A stretch of DNA of 64,000 bases, from NCBI GenBank assembly GCA_000773965.1, contig JRUP01000014.1:310001-374000 (forward strand). Reading direction: 5' to 3'. A program made the position numbers and the translations under genes. The stretch comes from Enterobacter cancerogenus (GTDB taxonomy: Bacteria; Pseudomonadota; Gammaproteobacteria; Enterobacterales; Enterobacteriaceae). Positions within the stretch are counted from its first letter, which is position 1. Each line of letters begins with the position of its first letter. Positions 31,501 through 42,271 of this stretch are shown here, piece by piece. Under the pieces are notes generated by a model that made no database searches, was not told the origin of the DNA, and worked only from the letters and a program-made list of their open reading frames with translations.

Positions 31501-33086
31501 GCCTGTTAAGCGTCAATCATCTCGCCGTGGCCTTCAATCAGCGGCGCGTGGTGGAAGATATCTCTCTGCAGATTGAGGCCGGTGAAACTCTGGCGCTGGT
31601 CGGTGAATCCGGTTCAGGCAAAAGTGTCACCGCGCTCTCGATTATGCGCCTGTTGCCGCAACCACCTGTGACCTATCCGCAAGGTGAGATCCTATTCAAT
31701 GGCCAAAGCATCTTGCAGGCCAGCGAACGCGAGATGCGCGGCCTGCGCGGCAACCAGATGGCGATGATTTTCCAGGAACCGATGGTGTCGCTCAACCCGC
31801 TGCACAACGTTGAGAGGCAGCTGTATGAAGTGCTGTCTCTGCATCGCGGGATGCGCAAAGAAGTGGCGCGCGGCGAAATTCTCAGCTGTCTCGATCGCGT
31901 TGGCATCCGCAATGCAGCATCACGCCTCGGCGATTTCCCGCATCAGCTGTCCGGCGGAGAGCGTCAGCGCGTGATGATTGCCATGGCGTTACTGACGCAA
32001 CCAAAACTGCTGATTGCCGATGAGCCCACCACCGCGCTGGATGTCACGGTACAGGCACAGATTCTGCGCTTGCTGCGGGAACTGCAGCGTGAACTGAATA
32101 TGGGCATGCTGTTCATCACCCACAACCTCAATATCGTTCGCCAGCTGGCGCATCACGTTACGGTGATGCGCAATGGTCAGGAAGTGGAGCACAACCTTTG
32201 CAAGCCGCTGTTCAGCCAGCCACAGCATCCCTATACACGCGAATTACTCGCCGCAGAGCCGGATGGCCAACCGGTGCCGCTTATCGATACCCAACCGCTG
32301 CTGCAGGTCAAAAACCTGCACGTGGGCTTTCCGATTAAACGCGGATTGTTCAAACGCAGCGTGGCGGAAAAAACCGTGCTCAGCGATCTCAACTTCACAC
32401 TGCGCCGGGGTGAAAGCCTTGGTTTGGTGGGGGAATCCGGTTCAGGCAAAAGCACCACCGGATTGGCGCTGCTGCGTTTGATTGCCGCGCGTGGTGAGAT
32501 TTGGTTTGACGGTCAGCCGCTGCATAGCCTATCGTGTAAACAGCTTTTGCCGCTGCGTCCGCATATTCAGGTGGTGTTTCAGGATCCCAACTCATCACTC
32601 AATCCGCGCATGACAGTACAGCAGGTGATTGCAGAAGGGCTGGCAGTACATCGTCCTGAATTAAGTGCCGCCGAGCAAGAAGCGAAAGTGATCGCCGTGA
32701 TGCAGGAAGTGGGGCTGGATGCGGAAAGCCGTTCACGCTACCCCGCAGAGTTTTCCGGTGGTCAACGTCAGCGCATCGCCATTGCCAGAGCGCTGATTCT
32801 GGAGCCGCAATTAATCGTGCTGGATGAACCGACCTCTTCGCTGGATCGCTCAGTGCAGAAGCAAATTCTCACCCTGCTGCGCCGTTTACAGCAGCAGCAC
32901 CAGTTAGCGTATCTGTTTATTAGCCATGATTTGCAGGTGGTGCGCGCACTCTGCCATCAGCTAATTGTGCTGCGCCAGGGTGAAGTGGTGGAACAGGGAG
33001 AATGCGAAGCGTTGTTTAACGCACCGGCCAGCGATTATACCCGTCAGCTTTTAGCCTCCGCGCAGGGCGAATCGTTAACTCAGTGA
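31497..33086 (+). CDS. yejF: Peptide ABC transporter ATP-binding protein YejF (two ATPase domains)
   Basis: Single polypeptide carrying both ATPases of the YejABEF importer; 529 residues. Domain 1: Walker [11 protein letters not shown], signature LSGGERQRV, Walker [13 protein letters not shown]. Domain 2: Walker [12 protein letters not shown], signature FSGGQRQRI, Walker [13 protein letters not shown]. Each domain ends with the oligopeptide-transporter C-terminal pattern ([12 protein letters not shown] and [12 protein letters not shown]). The fused arrangement is normal for YejF. Its last seven bases overlap convergent yejG. Confidence 0.96.
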   Translation: MSLLSVNHLAVAFNQRRVVEDISLQIEAGETLALVGESGSGKSVTALSIMRLLPQPPVTYPQGEILFNGQSILQASEREMRGLRGNQMAMIFQEPMVSLNPLHNVERQLYEVLSLHRGMRKEVARGEILSCLDRVGIRNAASRLGDFPHQLSGGERQRVMIAMALLTQPKLLIADEPTTALDVTVQAQILRLLRELQRELNMGMLFITHNLNIVRQLAHHVTVMRNGQEVEHNLCKPLFSQPQHPYTRELLAAEPDGQPVPLIDTQPLLQVKNLHVGFPIKRGLFKRSVAEKTVLSDLNFTLRRGESLGLVGESGSGKSTTGLALLRLIAARGEIWFDGQPLHSLSCKQLLPLRPHIQVVFQDPNSSLNPRMTVQQVIAEGLAVHRPELSAAEQEAKVIAVMQEVGLDAESRSRYPAEFSGGQRQRIAIARALILEPQLIVLDEPTSSLDRSVQKQILTLLRRLQQQHQLAYLFISHDLQVVRALCHQLIVLRQGEVVEQGECEALFNAPASDYTRQLLASAQGESLTQ

Positions 33087-33406
33087 CCTTCAAAGGTCTC
33101 CGCGATGGCAACGCCTTGGTTTTTCAGGCAGCAGTTGGTAGTGCTTTCGTCGCCACGCTGAATCAGTAAACAGGGCTGCCCTTCACACAGGGCAATTTTG
33201 CATTCGACCTGAATCTGCGCCAGCGTCTCTTGCAGCTGGTGCAGAATTTCCAGCGCCGGATGGCCATCGTGGCTTAACAGACGCAGTGCGACGAGATCTT
33301 CATCGTGCACGCCGTTGACCGCTTCCTGACGTTCAATTTCACCGACATGGTCGGCTGACCAACGATAATGTTGCGGTAAGCGATGCATAACCGAAAGTTG
33401 CAGCAT
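33080..33406 (-). CDS. yejG: YejG-like protein of unknown function
   Basis: Small cytoplasmic protein of 108 residues resembling E. coli YejG (shared LQLSxxHRLPQxYRWSA start, C-E-G-x-PCL region and LKNxGVAIAE-F end). Function is not established; E. coli yejG has been linked to aminoglycoside tolerance, which I would not transfer without evidence. It is convergent with yejF and their ends overlap by seven bases, so neither has its own visible terminator between them. Confidence 0.88.
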   Translation of the reverse strand: MLQLSVMHRLPQHYRWSADHVGEIERQEAVNGVHDEDLVALRLLSHDGHPALEILHQLQETLAQIQVECKIALCEGQPCLLIQRGDESTTNCCLKNQGVAIAETFEGH

Positions 33407-33822
33407 AATTACAGTCCCCAGAGACGTTAACGCTTATTCACGACGACGGCGATTACGCAGTGAATCCCTACCTGGTAAACTCAGAATACGGACGTCAAGG
33501 TTTGCCTTCTCGTTTTAAACACAAAGCATGTAGCAAAGTTATTATTTGCGAGCTTTCTCGCATTTATGCCTATGTGTACCTTGTTCGGCGGCAGTTAACA
33601 ATCATTTTAGACGCAATATAGTTACTTTTTTACACCTAAATTTTCACATTATGGAAACATTAAGCATAACGAATATGTGGGGATTCGCGAGTGAACGTGA
33701 AGAATTGATCGCATACGGCAAGAGGGAATGTGATAACGGCGCGGTTTTTTATTCGCGAATTCAATGGCTCTAAAAACCAGTGAACTCCGCGATCAACCGC
33801 GCCGTGAGAGGAAAGTGCAGGT
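33407..33822. other. AT-rich intergenic region between yejG and bcr
   Basis: 416 bases holding the upstream region of yejG and the downstream region of bcr. I see no convincing gene: the one open frame across 33546-33773 lacks a ribosome site. A palindrome ATTCGCGAAT occurs at 33751-33760. No strong terminator for bcr is visible. Confidence 0.5.
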
Positions 33823-35013
33823 TTACGCGTGGCGTGGACGTGCGGCGTAGCTAAACAACACAATGGATACGGTTGCGCACAGGGCAATGGTCGCCACCAT
33901 TGGCCAAGCGCTGTTGATACTGACCAGTGACAGCAATGCCCCCACCAGAGCACCCACGCCAAAGCGCAAAGTACCGGCCAGTGACGATGCGGTGCCCGCC
34001 ATATGTGGAAACTCATCGAGAATCACCGCCATCGCGTTCGAAGAAACCGTCGAGACGCAGCCGATAAACATCGCCACGCCAAACACCAGCGACAGGAAAC
34101 CCAAATCCAGCGCGCTGGCAATCAGCAGCCAGATGCCCATCGCAAACTGTATGATCAGCCCGATACGGAACATCGCCAAAGGCCCGAAGCGGCGTACCGC
34201 GCGGCTGTTGATCAGCGTCATGACAAACAGGAACACCACGTTAAGGCCAAAGTAGTAGCCAAAGTTTTGCGGTGAAACGTGATTCACTTCGATGTAAACA
34301 AAGGGCCCGGCGTTGAGGAAGGTAAACAATCCCGCGAAGGAGAAGCCGCTTGCCAGCATGTAGCTGAACGCACGTTTATGGCGCACCAGCGCGACGAAGT
34401 TACTCAGCGTAGTGCGCAAATGGAAGCGCTGCCGCTGTTCAGGCTTGAGCGTCTCGCGGATTTGCGTCACCACCAGTACGGTAGTGATCAATGCGGCCAC
34501 AGCCAGCGTCCAGAATATCGCGTGCCAGTTCCACAGCAGTAACAGCCAACCGCCGATAATGGGTGCCAGTAACGGTGCAATGGTGGTGACCAGCATGACA
34601 AACGACATCATGCGCGAGAAATCCTCTTTCGAGTAACTGTCTCGCATCAGCGCGTTAATCACCACGCTGGCCGCTGCCGCCGACAAGCCGTGCAGGAAGC
34701 GCATAAAGATCAGTTGATCAATGGACTGTGACAAGGCACATGCCGCCGCGGCGCAGGCAAAGATCAGCGTGCCCAGCACAATCACCGGTTTACGTCCGTA
34801 GCTGTCCGCCAGCGGGCCATACACCAACTGCCCGATAGCAAACCCCAGAATGTAAAGGTTCAGCGTCATCTGCACGCTGCCTGCCGAAACGGCAAATTCG
34901 CGTGCGATTTGCGGCATTGCCGGCAAATACATATCAATGGAGAGCGGCATCAGCATCGCCAGCAATCCCAGAATCACGACCAACCCTACCGGTGAATTCT
35001 TTTCCTTACGCAC
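33823..35013 (-). CDS. bcr: Bcr/CflA-family drug efflux MFS transporter
   Basis: Proton-driven exporter (DHA1 family) associated in E. coli with bicyclomycin, sulfonamide and cysteine/dipeptide efflux. 396 residues with twelve predicted helices; antiporter motif C-type region and the first-loop motif [13 protein letters not shown] are visible, as is [16 protein letters not shown] [16 protein letters not shown] near the N-terminus. The frame starts at GTG (35013), preceded by GGGAG. Twelve bases separate it from rsuA, with which it forms a two-gene unit as in E. coli. Confidence 0.93.
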   Translation of the reverse strand: MRKEKNSPVGLVVILGLLAMLMPLSIDMYLPAMPQIAREFAVSAGSVQMTLNLYILGFAIGQLVYGPLADSYGRKPVIVLGTLIFACAAAACALSQSIDQLIFMRFLHGLSAAAASVVINALMRDSYSKEDFSRMMSFVMLVTTIAPLLAPIIGGWLLLLWNWHAIFWTLAVAALITTVLVVTQIRETLKPEQRQRFHLRTTLSNFVALVRHKRAFSYMLASGFSFAGLFTFLNAGPFVYIEVNHVSPQNFGYYFGLNVVFLFVMTLINSRAVRRFGPLAMFRIGLIIQFAMGIWLLIASALDLGFLSLVFGVAMFIGCVSTVSSNAMAVILDEFPHMAGTASSLAGTLRFGVGALVGALLSLVSINSAWPMVATIALCATVSIVLFSYAARPRHA

Positions 35014-35025
35014 CGCTTTCTCCCG

Positions 35026-35748
35026 CTATTTGCGTTTTTTCAGCTCTTCTGGCAGGCCGATGCTGTCGACCTCTTCTTCCGTGAGTTCACGGTATTCACC
35101 TTCAGCCAGGTCGTCATCCAGCACGATCTCGCCAATGCTTTCGCGATGCAGCGCGGACACATGGTTACCCATCGCGGCAAACATGCGTTTGACCTGATGA
35201 TAGCGGCCTTCCGTGATGGTTAAACGAGCGGCCTTTTCGTCGAGGATCTCCAGCACCGCCGGTTTGGTCAGTTCTTTCTCATTCTGCAGTTGAATCCCCG
35301 TCGCAAACTTCTCCACCAGCGCAGGGTCAATCGGTTCTTCCACCTCAACCAGATAGGTTTTTTCGAGGTGATGGCGCGGAGAGGTAATGCGGTGTGACCA
35401 CTGACCATCGTCCGTCAGCAGCACCAAACCGGTGGTATCGATATCCAGGCGGCCCGCCGCATGCAGCTTAAAGGCAGCCGGTTCTTCCATGAAGAACAAC
35501 ACGGTAGGATGATCGGGATCGTCAGTGGAGCAGACATAGCCCTGCGGCTTATTCAGCATGAAGTAGCGTGGACCGGTTTGCACCACCAGGGGGTTGCCGT
35601 CGTATTCGATTTCGTCATCTGGCAACACTTTGTAGCCCGCGTCGCGAACCACTTCGCCATTAATGGTGACTTTCCTGGCGCGAATTTCGCGGCCAGCGAT
35701 AGCACGGCTGACTTCCAGCTGCTGAGATATGAATTTTTCGAGTCGCAT
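35026..35748 (-). CDS. rsuA: 16S rRNA pseudouridine(516) synthase RsuA
   Basis: Converts U516 of 16S rRNA to pseudouridine. 240 residues: N-terminal S4-like RNA-binding domain ([21 protein letters not shown]) and catalytic domain with [20 protein letters not shown], containing the catalytic Asp, and [17 protein letters not shown]. The C-terminus is about nine residues longer than E. coli RsuA (231), ending in a basic LKKRK tail. First gene of rsuA-bcr and divergent from radD. Confidence 0.96.
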   Translation of the reverse strand: MRLEKFISQQLEVSRAIAGREIRARKVTINGEVVRDAGYKVLPDDEIEYDGNPLVVQTGPRYFMLNKPQGYVCSTDDPDHPTVLFFMEEPAAFKLHAAGRLDIDTTGLVLLTDDGQWSHRITSPRHHLEKTYLVEVEEPIDPALVEKFATGIQLQNEKELTKPAVLEILDEKAARLTITEGRYHQVKRMFAAMGNHVSALHRESIGEIVLDDDLAEGEYRELTEEEVDSIGLPEELKKRK

Positions 35749-35916
35749 GAATTCGCTTTTGCCTGTTACTACGGAGGGAACTGAAACGGCGTTTTTAAAC
35801 CGTTAAAAAAGTGTGGGCAGTATAGCTTGATCCTTCGCCTGCTAACAGTACCGCGCCTGCGTTTCAGCTGTTTTCATGGCATAATGCGTGCCCGTTTGAA
35901 AAAAAAGTTTGCCCTG

Positions 35917-37671
35917 ATGTCCTTCACCCTGCGCCCGTACCAGCAAGAAGCCGTTGACGCCACGCTCCAGCATTTTCGCCGCCACGATACGCCCGCCGTG
36001 ATTGTGCTGCCGACGGGTGCCGGTAAAAGTCTGGTGATTGCTGAACTGGCGCGCATTGCCCGAGGCCGCGTGCTGGTGCTGGCGCATGTGAAAGAGTTGG
36101 TCGAGCAGAACCACAGCAAATATCAGGCGTATGGTCTGGAAGCCGATATTTTTGCCGCCGGTTTGCAGCGCAAACAGAGCGAAAGCAAAGTGGTATTTGG
36201 CAGCGTGCAGTCGGTGGCGCGCAATCTGGATCGCTTCGACAGTGCCTTCTCCCTGGTCATCGTTGATGAGTGCCACCGCATCAGCGACAACGAAGAGAGC
36301 CAGTACCAGCAGCTGTTCGCCCATTTGCGACAGCACAGTCCGCAGCTACGTCTGCTGGGGCTCACCGCGACGCCCTTTCGCCTCGGTAAAGGCTGGATTT
36401 ATCAGTTTCACTATCACGGCATGGTACGCGGCGATCAGCACGCGCTATTCCGTGACTGTATTTATGAATTGCCGCTGCGCTACATGATCAAGCACGGTTT
36501 CCTTGTGCCACCCGAACGGCTGGATATGCCGGTCGTACAGTACGATTTCAGCCGCCTGATCCCGCAAAATAACGGTTTATTCAGCGAAGCCGATCTCAAT
36601 CGCGAATTAAAGCAGCAGAATCGCGTGACGCCGCACATCATCAGACAGATCGTGGAGTTCGCGGAAGATCGCCGTGGTGTGATGGTGTTCGCCGCCACGG
36701 TAGAACATGCGCGTGAGGTTTTATCTCTGTTGCCCGAGAACAGCGCGTTGGTATCTGCGGAAACAGTGGTGAAAGAACGCGACCGTTTGATCAGCGAATT
36801 TAAAGCACAGCAGTTAAAGTTTCTGGTGAACGTCGCGGTACTGACCACCGGCTTTGACGCGCCACACGTCGATCTCATCGCCATTCTTCGCCCTACTGAA
36901 TCTGTCAGCCTGTATCAGCAAATCGTCGGGCGCGGCCTGCGTTTGTCACCGGGCAAAACCGATTGCCTGATCCTGGATTACGCAGGCAATCCGCACGATC
37001 TCTTTACGCCGGAAGTCGGCACGCCAAAAGGCGCCAGTGACAACCAGCCGGTGCAGGTGTTCTGCCCCGCCTGCGGTTTCGCCAATACCTTCTGGGGAAA
37101 AACCACCGAAGATGGCCACATCATTGAACATTTTGGTCGTCGCTGCCAGGGCGTGATGGAGGATGATGAGGGCAATCGTGAACAGTGCGACTATCGCTTC
37201 CGCTTTAAAAGTTGTCCCGACTGCGGTGCAGAAAACGATATTGCGGCTCGCCGCTGCCATCAGTGCGATCGCATCATGGTCGACCCTGATGATATGTTGA
37301 AAGCCGCGTTAAAGCTCAAAGATGCACGCGTGCTGCGCTGCGGCGGCATGACGCTGGAGCAAGGGCGCGACGAGAAAGGCGAATGGCTAAAAGCGACCTA
37401 CTTTGATGAAGATGGCACTAGCGTCAGTGAACGTTTTCGTCTGCAAACGCCTGCACAACGTAAAGCCTTCGAGCAGCTGTTTATGCGCCCACACCAGCGC
37501 GCACCCGGCGTGGAACTCGGTTGGCAAACTGCTGCGGATGTTATCGCTTTGCAGCCACTGCTGCGTCATCCCGATTTTGTGGTGGCTCGTGCTAAAGGTC
37601 ATTTCTGGCAAATTCGCGAGAAGATGTTCGATTATCAGGGACGTTATCGACGCGCGAATGAGCTGCGTTAA
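35917..37671 (+). CDS. radD: Putative DNA repair helicase RadD (YejH)
   Basis: Superfamily 2 ATPase implicated in double-strand break processing and mutation avoidance in E. coli. Start at 35917 ([20 protein letters not shown]) gives 584 residues, matching the 586 of E. coli; an upstream frame to 35827 is unsupported. Walker A PTGAGKS at 32-38, DECH box at 117-120, GLTATPFR motif III, and C-terminal helicase motif [14 protein letters not shown] cysteine-rich segment (CPACGF...C, then CPDC...CHQC) should bind zinc. Divergent from rsuA. Confidence 0.95.
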   Translation: MSFTLRPYQQEAVDATLQHFRRHDTPAVIVLPTGAGKSLVIAELARIARGRVLVLAHVKELVEQNHSKYQAYGLEADIFAAGLQRKQSESKVVFGSVQSVARNLDRFDSAFSLVIVDECHRISDNEESQYQQLFAHLRQHSPQLRLLGLTATPFRLGKGWIYQFHYHGMVRGDQHALFRDCIYELPLRYMIKHGFLVPPERLDMPVVQYDFSRLIPQNNGLFSEADLNRELKQQNRVTPHIIRQIVEFAEDRRGVMVFAATVEHAREVLSLLPENSALVSAETVVKERDRLISEFKAQQLKFLVNVAVLTTGFDAPHVDLIAILRPTESVSLYQQIVGRGLRLSPGKTDCLILDYAGNPHDLFTPEVGTPKGASDNQPVQVFCPACGFANTFWGKTTEDGHIIEHFGRRCQGVMEDDEGNREQCDYRFRFKSCPDCGAENDIAARRCHQCDRIMVDPDDMLKAALKLKDARVLRCGGMTLEQGRDEKGEWLKATYFDEDGTSVSERFRLQTPAQRKAFEQLFMRPHQRAPGVELGWQTAADVIALQPLLRHPDFVVARAKGHFWQIREKMFDYQGRYRRANELR

Positions 37672-37684
37672 GCGACGGAATCAT

Positions 37685-37713
37685 TTGCCCGCGTCTTCTA
37701 TTGCGGCTATAAT
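37685..37713 (+). promoter_or_regulatory. Predicted rplY promoter
   Basis: TTGCCC (37685-37690), 17-base spacer, TATAAT (37708-37713). The -10 is a perfect consensus. It gives a leader of about 80 bases containing a small hairpin (GCTTTT/AAAAGC, 37721-37740) before rplY. Confidence 0.75.
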
Positions 37714-37799
37714 GCCGCCCGCTTTTGCATCCGTAAAAGCGTATGAATAACCGTCTGTTGCTGGGTCGCCTGTAGCAGAAATGATTGAAGAGAAATCAA

Positions 37800-38084
37800 A
37801 TGACCACTTTCAACGCTGAAGTACGTAAAGAGCAGGGTAAGGGTGCGAGCCGCCGTCTGCGTGTAGCAAATAAATTCCCAGCCATCATCTATGGCGGAAA
37901 CGAAGCTCCAGTTGCTATCGAACTGGACCATGACGTTGTAATGAACCTGCAGGCTAAGCCTGAGTTCTACACCGACGTGCTGACCATCGTTGTTGATGGT
38001 AAAGAAGTTAAAGTTAAGGCTCAGGCGGTGCAACGTCACCCGTTCAAGCCAAAACTGCACCACATCGACTTCGTTCGCGCTTAA
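37800..38084 (+). CDS. rplY: 50S ribosomal protein L25
   Basis: 5S rRNA-binding protein of the large subunit; single-domain L25 of the enteric type. Start at 37800 gives 94 residues ([20 protein letters not shown]), equal to E. coli; an ATG 15 bases earlier is not conserved. The 5S-contact region [15 protein letters not shown] and the C-terminal HHIDFVRA are nearly identical to E. coli. Transcribed alone from a consensus promoter and ended by a strong terminator. Confidence 0.98.
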   Translation: MTTFNAEVRKEQGKGASRRLRVANKFPAIIYGGNEAPVAIELDHDVVMNLQAKPEFYTDVLTIVVDGKEVKVKAQAVQRHPFKPKLHHIDFVRA

Positions 38085-38105
38085 TCGCCAACGAGTTGAA
38101 AAGAG

Positions 38106-38132
38106 AACGCCGCTTACGCGGCGTTTTTTTTT
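38106..38132 (+). terminator. Rho-independent terminator of rplY
   Basis: Stem AACGCCGC/GCGGCGTT with loop TTAC and nine T residues, about 20 bases after the stop codon. It lies between convergent rplY and yejK. Confidence 0.93.
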
Positions 38133-38141
38133 GCCTGAAAA

Positions 38142-39146
38142 TCAGTTACCGCCGGTTCGGCGCTGTAACTGATCGCGCAGATTAGGCGGTGTCCCTTTGA
38201 TGGTCAGGGTATCGGTCGCGGGATCCCAAAAAATGCGCTCGCCCAGTAGCATGGCATCAAAATTCAGCGTCAGGCCGCCACCGCTGCCAGCAAACTTGGT
38301 CAACTGGCGCAATGTGCTACGGTCAGCCGGGAAGTGCTCTTCCAACTCATAACCCTGCTCCTGGGTAAAGGCCTGGAAGGTTTTCTCTCCCAGCGGCGGC
38401 AGTTCACTGGACAAATCTTCCAGCGCAATCTCCTCACCTGCCTGCAGTTGGTCGTTGCAGTAGCTGTAAACCTGCTGACGATAGTTCTGGCGCTCGTTCT
38501 TATCGAGATTCGATTCCGCGCAGTAATCATCTACCGCCTGCAGCAACCCCCGGTTCTGTGCTTTGGTATCGAGTCCAACGCTGGCACCGAGGAAATCCAT
38601 AAAGAAATCGGCCACTTTGCGCCCGACGCGTCCACGCAGGAAGGTCAGATAACGGGTGGATTCTGGGTTGGTTTCCCATTCAGTAAGATCGATACGCGCC
38701 ACAATATCCGCATGATTAATATCGAGATAATGAGTGCTGCTGATATCCAGCTGCTCATTGACGCGCATGCTCGACTGGCTGCTCAGCATCGCCACCAGCA
38801 AATACTCCACCGCCAGATAGCGATAGTGCAGGAACAGCACCACGCCACTTTCCGCAAACGGATATTTGCCCAGCTCATCACGCAGACGGCCAGTCGCCGC
38901 ACGGCTAAAGGCCAGGAAGTCATCTTCCCCTTTGCGGCAATTGCGCAGCGCATCGGCCAGTTCACTCTCTTCATTAAACAGGCCATAGGCTTTGCTTTTG
39001 GCGCTGTACACCCGATGCAGCTCTTCTGCCATCTCTTCTACCGCACGGGTCGCGGGCAGCAAAGTGTCGCGCAGGACCACCTCAAGCTGGTTTTCATCAC
39101 GTTTGACTAACTGATGCAGGGCAATCTGGTCGATATCCAGACTCAT
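38142..39146 (-). CDS. yejK: Nucleoid-associated protein YejK (NdpA)
   Basis: Nucleoid-associated protein of 334 residues, recovered with the E. coli nucleoid and reported to interact with topoisomerases. The start at 39146 ([20 protein letters not shown]) agrees with E. coli and has AAGGAGAG upstream; a start at 39185 is unsupported. Strongly conserved stretches include [40 protein letters not shown] and the C-terminal [20 protein letters not shown]. Divergent from yejL. Confidence 0.95.
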   Translation of the reverse strand: MSLDIDQIALHQLVKRDENQLEVVLRDTLLPATRAVEEMAEELHRVYSAKSKAYGLFNEESELADALRNCRKGEDDFLAFSRAATGRLRDELGKYPFAESGVVLFLHYRYLAVEYLLVAMLSSQSSMRVNEQLDISSTHYLDINHADIVARIDLTEWETNPESTRYLTFLRGRVGRKVADFFMDFLGASVGLDTKAQNRGLLQAVDDYCAESNLDKNERQNYRQQVYSYCNDQLQAGEEIALEDLSSELPPLGEKTFQAFTQEQGYELEEHFPADRSTLRQLTKFAGSGGGLTLNFDAMLLGERIFWDPATDTLTIKGTPPNLRDQLQRRTGGN

Positions 39147-39304
39147 GGTAGACTCTCCTTTGGGCTCAGGCGCGTATTCAAACACCGCCCGCCGCTGCTT
39201 TCAACTCCACGCACAAACTGATCGCTCTGCTTGCGATTTAATTGCGGAAAAAAGCGCGTTGTTACGGTAATATACCGCCTTTTCACACTTGATTAGTCGA
39301 CGAT

Positions 39305-39532
39305 ATGCCACAATCATCCCGTTATAGCGACGAGCGCGTAGAGAAGCTTCTCGCGCAGATGGCGCAGATTCTTGAAAAAGACAAAGCGCCAACCGACCTT
39401 TCCCTGATGGTGTTAGGGAACATGGTAACCAATTTGATTAACACCAGTGTCTCGCCGGCTCAGCGCCGCAGCCTGGCGAAATCTTTCGCGGAAGCGTTGC
39501 AGTCTTCCGTTCGCGATGACAACGCCCACTAA
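39305..39532 (+). CDS. yejL: UPF0352 family protein YejL
   Basis: Small helical protein of 75 residues, UPF0352 family, unknown function ([20 protein letters not shown], then HLVNTS-like [19 protein letters not shown]). It is 23 bases upstream of yejM in the same direction and probably co-transcribed. The pairing yejL-yejM is conserved in enterobacteria. Confidence 0.92.
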   Translation: MPQSSRYSDERVEKLLAQMAQILEKDKAPTDLSLMVLGNMVTNLINTSVSPAQRRSLAKSFAEALQSSVRDDNAH

Positions 39533-39555
39533 ATTGCAGATCTGACCTCATAAAT

Positions 39556-41307
39556 ATGGTAACCAACCGGCAGCGCTACCGCGAAAAAGTCTCCCAGATG
39601 ATCAGCTGGGGGCACTGGTTTGCCCTGTTTAACATCATCTTCGCGCTGATTTTAGGCAGCCGCTACCTGTTGGTCGCCGACTGGCCCGCTTCGCTTGCGG
39701 GCCGTATTTATGCCTATACCAGCTGGATTGGCCACTTTAGCTTTATTGTGTTTGCCGGTTATCTGCTGGTGATTTTTCCGCTCACCTTTGTGGTGATGTC
39801 ACAGCGATTGCTTAGGGTGCTGTCGGCGATTATCGCCACTGCCGGGCTGACGCTGATTATGGTCGATAGCGCGGTATTCAACCGCTTCCACCTCCATCTG
39901 AATCCGGTGGTGTGGGAGTTGGTCATCAACCCCGACCAAAGCGAGATGGCGCGCGACTGGCAGCTGATGTTTATTAGCGTACCGGTCATCTTCCTCGTGG
40001 AGATGTTGTTTGCCACCTGGAGCTGGCAGAAGCTGCGCAGCCTGAATCGACGCTCATTTGGTAAGCCGCTGGCCGCGCTGTTTATCTGTGCTTTCTTTGC
40101 CAGCCATCTGTTGTATATCTGGGCCGATGCCAATTTCTATCGCCCGATTACCATGCAGCGCGCCAATCTACCGCTCTCCTATCCGATGACCGCGCGACGT
40201 TTTCTTGAACGTCATGGCTTGCTGGATGCGCAGGAGTATCAGCGTCGTCTGGTGCAACAGGGTGATCCTGAGGCGCTGTCAGTGCAGTATCCGCTGAGTG
40301 ATATCACCTTCCGCGATGGCGGTACGCGGCACAACCTGCTGCTGCTGACCGTAGATGGTTTGAGTCATGACAATCTGGATAAGGCACTGCCATCGCTGAA
40401 TCAGTTTGCCAGTGACAACGTCCGTTTTACCCAACACTACAGTGCCGGGATTGCGCCGGAAAAAGGCATGTTCGGTCTGTTCTACGGCATCTCCTCCAGC
40501 TATATGGATGGCGTACTTGCCGCGCGCATGCCTTCGGCGTTACTCGATGCGCTGAATTCGCAGGGGTATCAGTTTGGTCTGTTCTCCTCCGACGGCTTCA
40601 GCCAGCCCTTGTATCGCCAGGCGCTGTTAGCGGATTACAGCCTGCCAGAGGCGGATGCTCAGCCAAACAGCACGACGGTGAACCAATGGCAAAACTGGCT
40701 CAATGGCCAGAAAGCCGGGGGTGCGCCCTGGTTCTCCTGGATTTCACTTGATGGCGTCAACGTGACTGGCGAAAGCATTAAAGCGCGTCAGCGCAGCTAT
40801 TTGCGCCAGGCTAACAGCGTTGATGAGCAGATCGCGGCCGTGCTACAGACGTTGCAGCAACGCGATTTGCTCAAAAATACCGTGGTGGTCATTACCGCCC
40901 AACGTGCGGTTACGCCGGATAATGATGATAATCCGGGCAATCGTGCAACGTTACGGGTGCCTCTGGTGGTGCACTGGCCGAATACGCCGGCGCAGACCAT
41001 CGATCGTCTGACCGATCAGCAGGATGTGATGACGACGTTGATGCAACGTCTGCTGCATGTGCGCACCAATCCGGCCAACTATTCACAGGGTGAAGATCTG
41101 TTTGCTGCTCAGCGCAGCCACAACTGGGTCGCCAGTAGTGAAGAGGGCAAACTGGTGGTGACTACGCCAACCGTGACGCTGGTGCTGAATAACAACGGCA
41201 GTTACAGCGCCTACGATGATCAGGGTAACAAACTGAAGGATCACAAACCGCAGCTGGCATTACTGCTTCAGGTATTGACGGAAGAGAAGCGCTTTACCGC
41301 AAACTGA
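39556..41307 (+). CDS. yejM: Inner-membrane LPS-homeostasis protein YejM (PbgA/LapC)
   Basis: Essential inner-membrane sensor that binds periplasmic lipid A and controls LapB-FtsH turnover of LpxC, matching LPS synthesis to demand. 583 residues: five N-terminal transmembrane helices (to about residue 190), a basic linker (MTARRFLERHGLLDAQEYQRR) that contacts lipid A in homologues, and a periplasmic sulfatase-like domain beginning near NLLLLTVDGLSHDNL. The domain lacks a full catalytic set, as expected for a pseudo-hydrolase. It precedes tRNA-Pro. Confidence 0.96.
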   Translation: MVTNRQRYREKVSQMISWGHWFALFNIIFALILGSRYLLVADWPASLAGRIYAYTSWIGHFSFIVFAGYLLVIFPLTFVVMSQRLLRVLSAIIATAGLTLIMVDSAVFNRFHLHLNPVVWELVINPDQSEMARDWQLMFISVPVIFLVEMLFATWSWQKLRSLNRRSFGKPLAALFICAFFASHLLYIWADANFYRPITMQRANLPLSYPMTARRFLERHGLLDAQEYQRRLVQQGDPEALSVQYPLSDITFRDGGTRHNLLLLTVDGLSHDNLDKALPSLNQFASDNVRFTQHYSAGIAPEKGMFGLFYGISSSYMDGVLAARMPSALLDALNSQGYQFGLFSSDGFSQPLYRQALLADYSLPEADAQPNSTTVNQWQNWLNGQKAGGAPWFSWISLDGVNVTGESIKARQRSYLRQANSVDEQIAAVLQTLQQRDLLKNTVVVITAQRAVTPDNDDNPGNRATLRVPLVVHWPNTPAQTIDRLTDQQDVMTTLMQRLLHVRTNPANYSQGEDLFAAQRSHNWVASSEEGKLVVTTPTVTLVLNNNGSYSAYDDQGNKLKDHKPQLALLLQVLTEEKRFTAN

Positions 41308-41338
41308 TTAATTATGAGGCAGTTAAAACCTGCGCATA

Positions 41339-41366
41339 TTGCAATCGCGAGCGGAACCAGTAGACT
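41339..41366 (+). promoter_or_regulatory. Predicted promoter of tRNA-Pro
   Basis: TTGCAA (41339-41344), 16-base spacer, TAGACT (41361-41366), about 14 bases before the mature tRNA 5' end. Confidence 0.55.
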
Positions 41367-41379
41367 ACTTCTCCACGTT

Positions 41380-41456
41380 CGGCACGTAGCGCAGCCTGGT
41401 AGCGCACGGTCATGGGGTGTCCGGGGTCGGAGGTTCAAATCCTCTCGTGCCGACCA
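41380..41456 (+). tRNA. proL: tRNA-Pro (anticodon GGG)
   Basis: 77 nucleotides including encoded CCA. Acceptor stem CGGCACG/CGTGCCG, D arm AGCGCAGCCTGGTAGCGC, anticodon loop ATGGGGT with anticodon GGG, and T arm GGAGGTTCAAATCCTC. It is nearly identical to E. coli proL and occupies the same place after yejM. The anticodon stem has compensating differences from E. coli (CGG/CCG instead of CCG/CGG), so pairing is kept. Confidence 0.98.
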
Positions 41457-41470
41457 AAATCCTATAAAAA

Positions 41471-41494
41471 AGCAGCCCTTAAGGCTGCTTTTTT
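41471..41494 (+). terminator. Rho-independent terminator of tRNA-Pro
   Basis: Stem AGCAGCC/GGCTGCT with loop CTTAA, followed by six T residues, 14 bases after the tRNA. Confidence 0.9.
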
Positions 41495-41509
41495 GCTTTC
41501 TGAAGGCCG

Positions 41510-42061
41510 CTACCCTTTATCACGCTGCGACAGCCACTCGTCACGCGTCAGCTCCCAGGTGCCCGCAGGTAACTCGCCCTCAACAAAAGTTTTGCGATAG
41601 GTATCCACTAACCGCATGCCAGTGCGTTCCGAGATGCGACGAGAAGCCAGATTATCCATCGCCTTAGGCACACGCAGACGCGTCTGGTCGAGATGGATAA
41701 ACCAGAATTCGGTGACTGCTGCGCAGGCTTCACTCATCAATCCCTGCTTCTGCCATTCAGGCACCAACCAGAATCCCCGGTTATCTTCCGGCCCCAGACG
41801 TAGTGAGATTAAACCAATCAGACTATCAGGTTCAGATCGATGGCGAAGGCTCCAGTGCCACGCCTGCCCTGCTTTCATTGCGGGCAGCGCCATACCCTCA
41901 ATATATTGACGGGCGCCATCAGCGGGATAAGGCCAGGGCACAGAACCGATCAAATGCCGCACGATCTCCCAGCGAGGGAAAACCTGTTGCACCTGTATCG
42001 CATCTTCACTTTGCAGCGGTTGCAGCAGTAAACGGGGCGTTTCCAGATGGGGTATTTCCAT
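41510..42061 (-). CDS. GNAT-family N-acetyltransferase (RimJ/RimL-like)
   Basis: Predicted acetyl-CoA-dependent acetyltransferase. Start at 42061 (MEIPHLETPRLLLQPLQSED), supported by AAGGAGG upstream, gives 183 residues; a longer frame from 42136 is not needed. The N-terminal LETPRLLLQPL and the segment RGFWLVPEWQKQGLMSEACAAV (acetyl-CoA-binding motif A, Q-x-x-G-L/M) define the RimJ/RimL-like GNAT group. The RISERTGM...VDTYRKTF C-terminal part is also typical. Substrate cannot be read from sequence. Confidence 0.85.
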   Translation of the reverse strand: MEIPHLETPRLLLQPLQSEDAIQVQQVFPRWEIVRHLIGSVPWPYPADGARQYIEGMALPAMKAGQAWHWSLRHRSEPDSLIGLISLRLGPEDNRGFWLVPEWQKQGLMSEACAAVTEFWFIHLDQTRLRVPKAMDNLASRRISERTGMRLVDTYRKTFVEGELPAGTWELTRDEWLSQRDKG

Positions 42062-42206
42062 GACAACCTCCTTGGTTAACCCTTTCAGTAATATCGTAAA
42101 ATTGGCTTGATGGGAAATACTGAGCAAAAAATTCAATCACTTACCGAAAGCAATCAAAGCGGAGCGGGATCACATTTTTCACCAAATATGACAGCATTTC
42201 ATCTGA

Positions 42207-42234
42207 TTGAAACAAAACTGTCATACAGTTTAAT
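42207..42234 (+). promoter_or_regulatory. Predicted promoter of the small ORF at 42272
   Basis: TTGAAA (42207-42212), 16-base spacer, TTTAAT (42229-42234), within an AT-rich stretch and 37 bases before the ATG at 42272. This supports expression of the downstream small gene. Confidence 0.55.
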
Positions 42235-42271
42235 TACTCTTATCCTTCCTGTTTTTCGATGGACACTTATT

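Noticed and set aside
33546..33773. 75-codon frame between yejG and bcr
   Set aside because: No ribosome site at either possible start and no recognisable features.
42207..42234. Pho box in the promoter of the 42272 gene (CTGTCATACAG)
   Set aside because: Only one 7-base half-site matches; the second repeat expected 11 bases on is absent.
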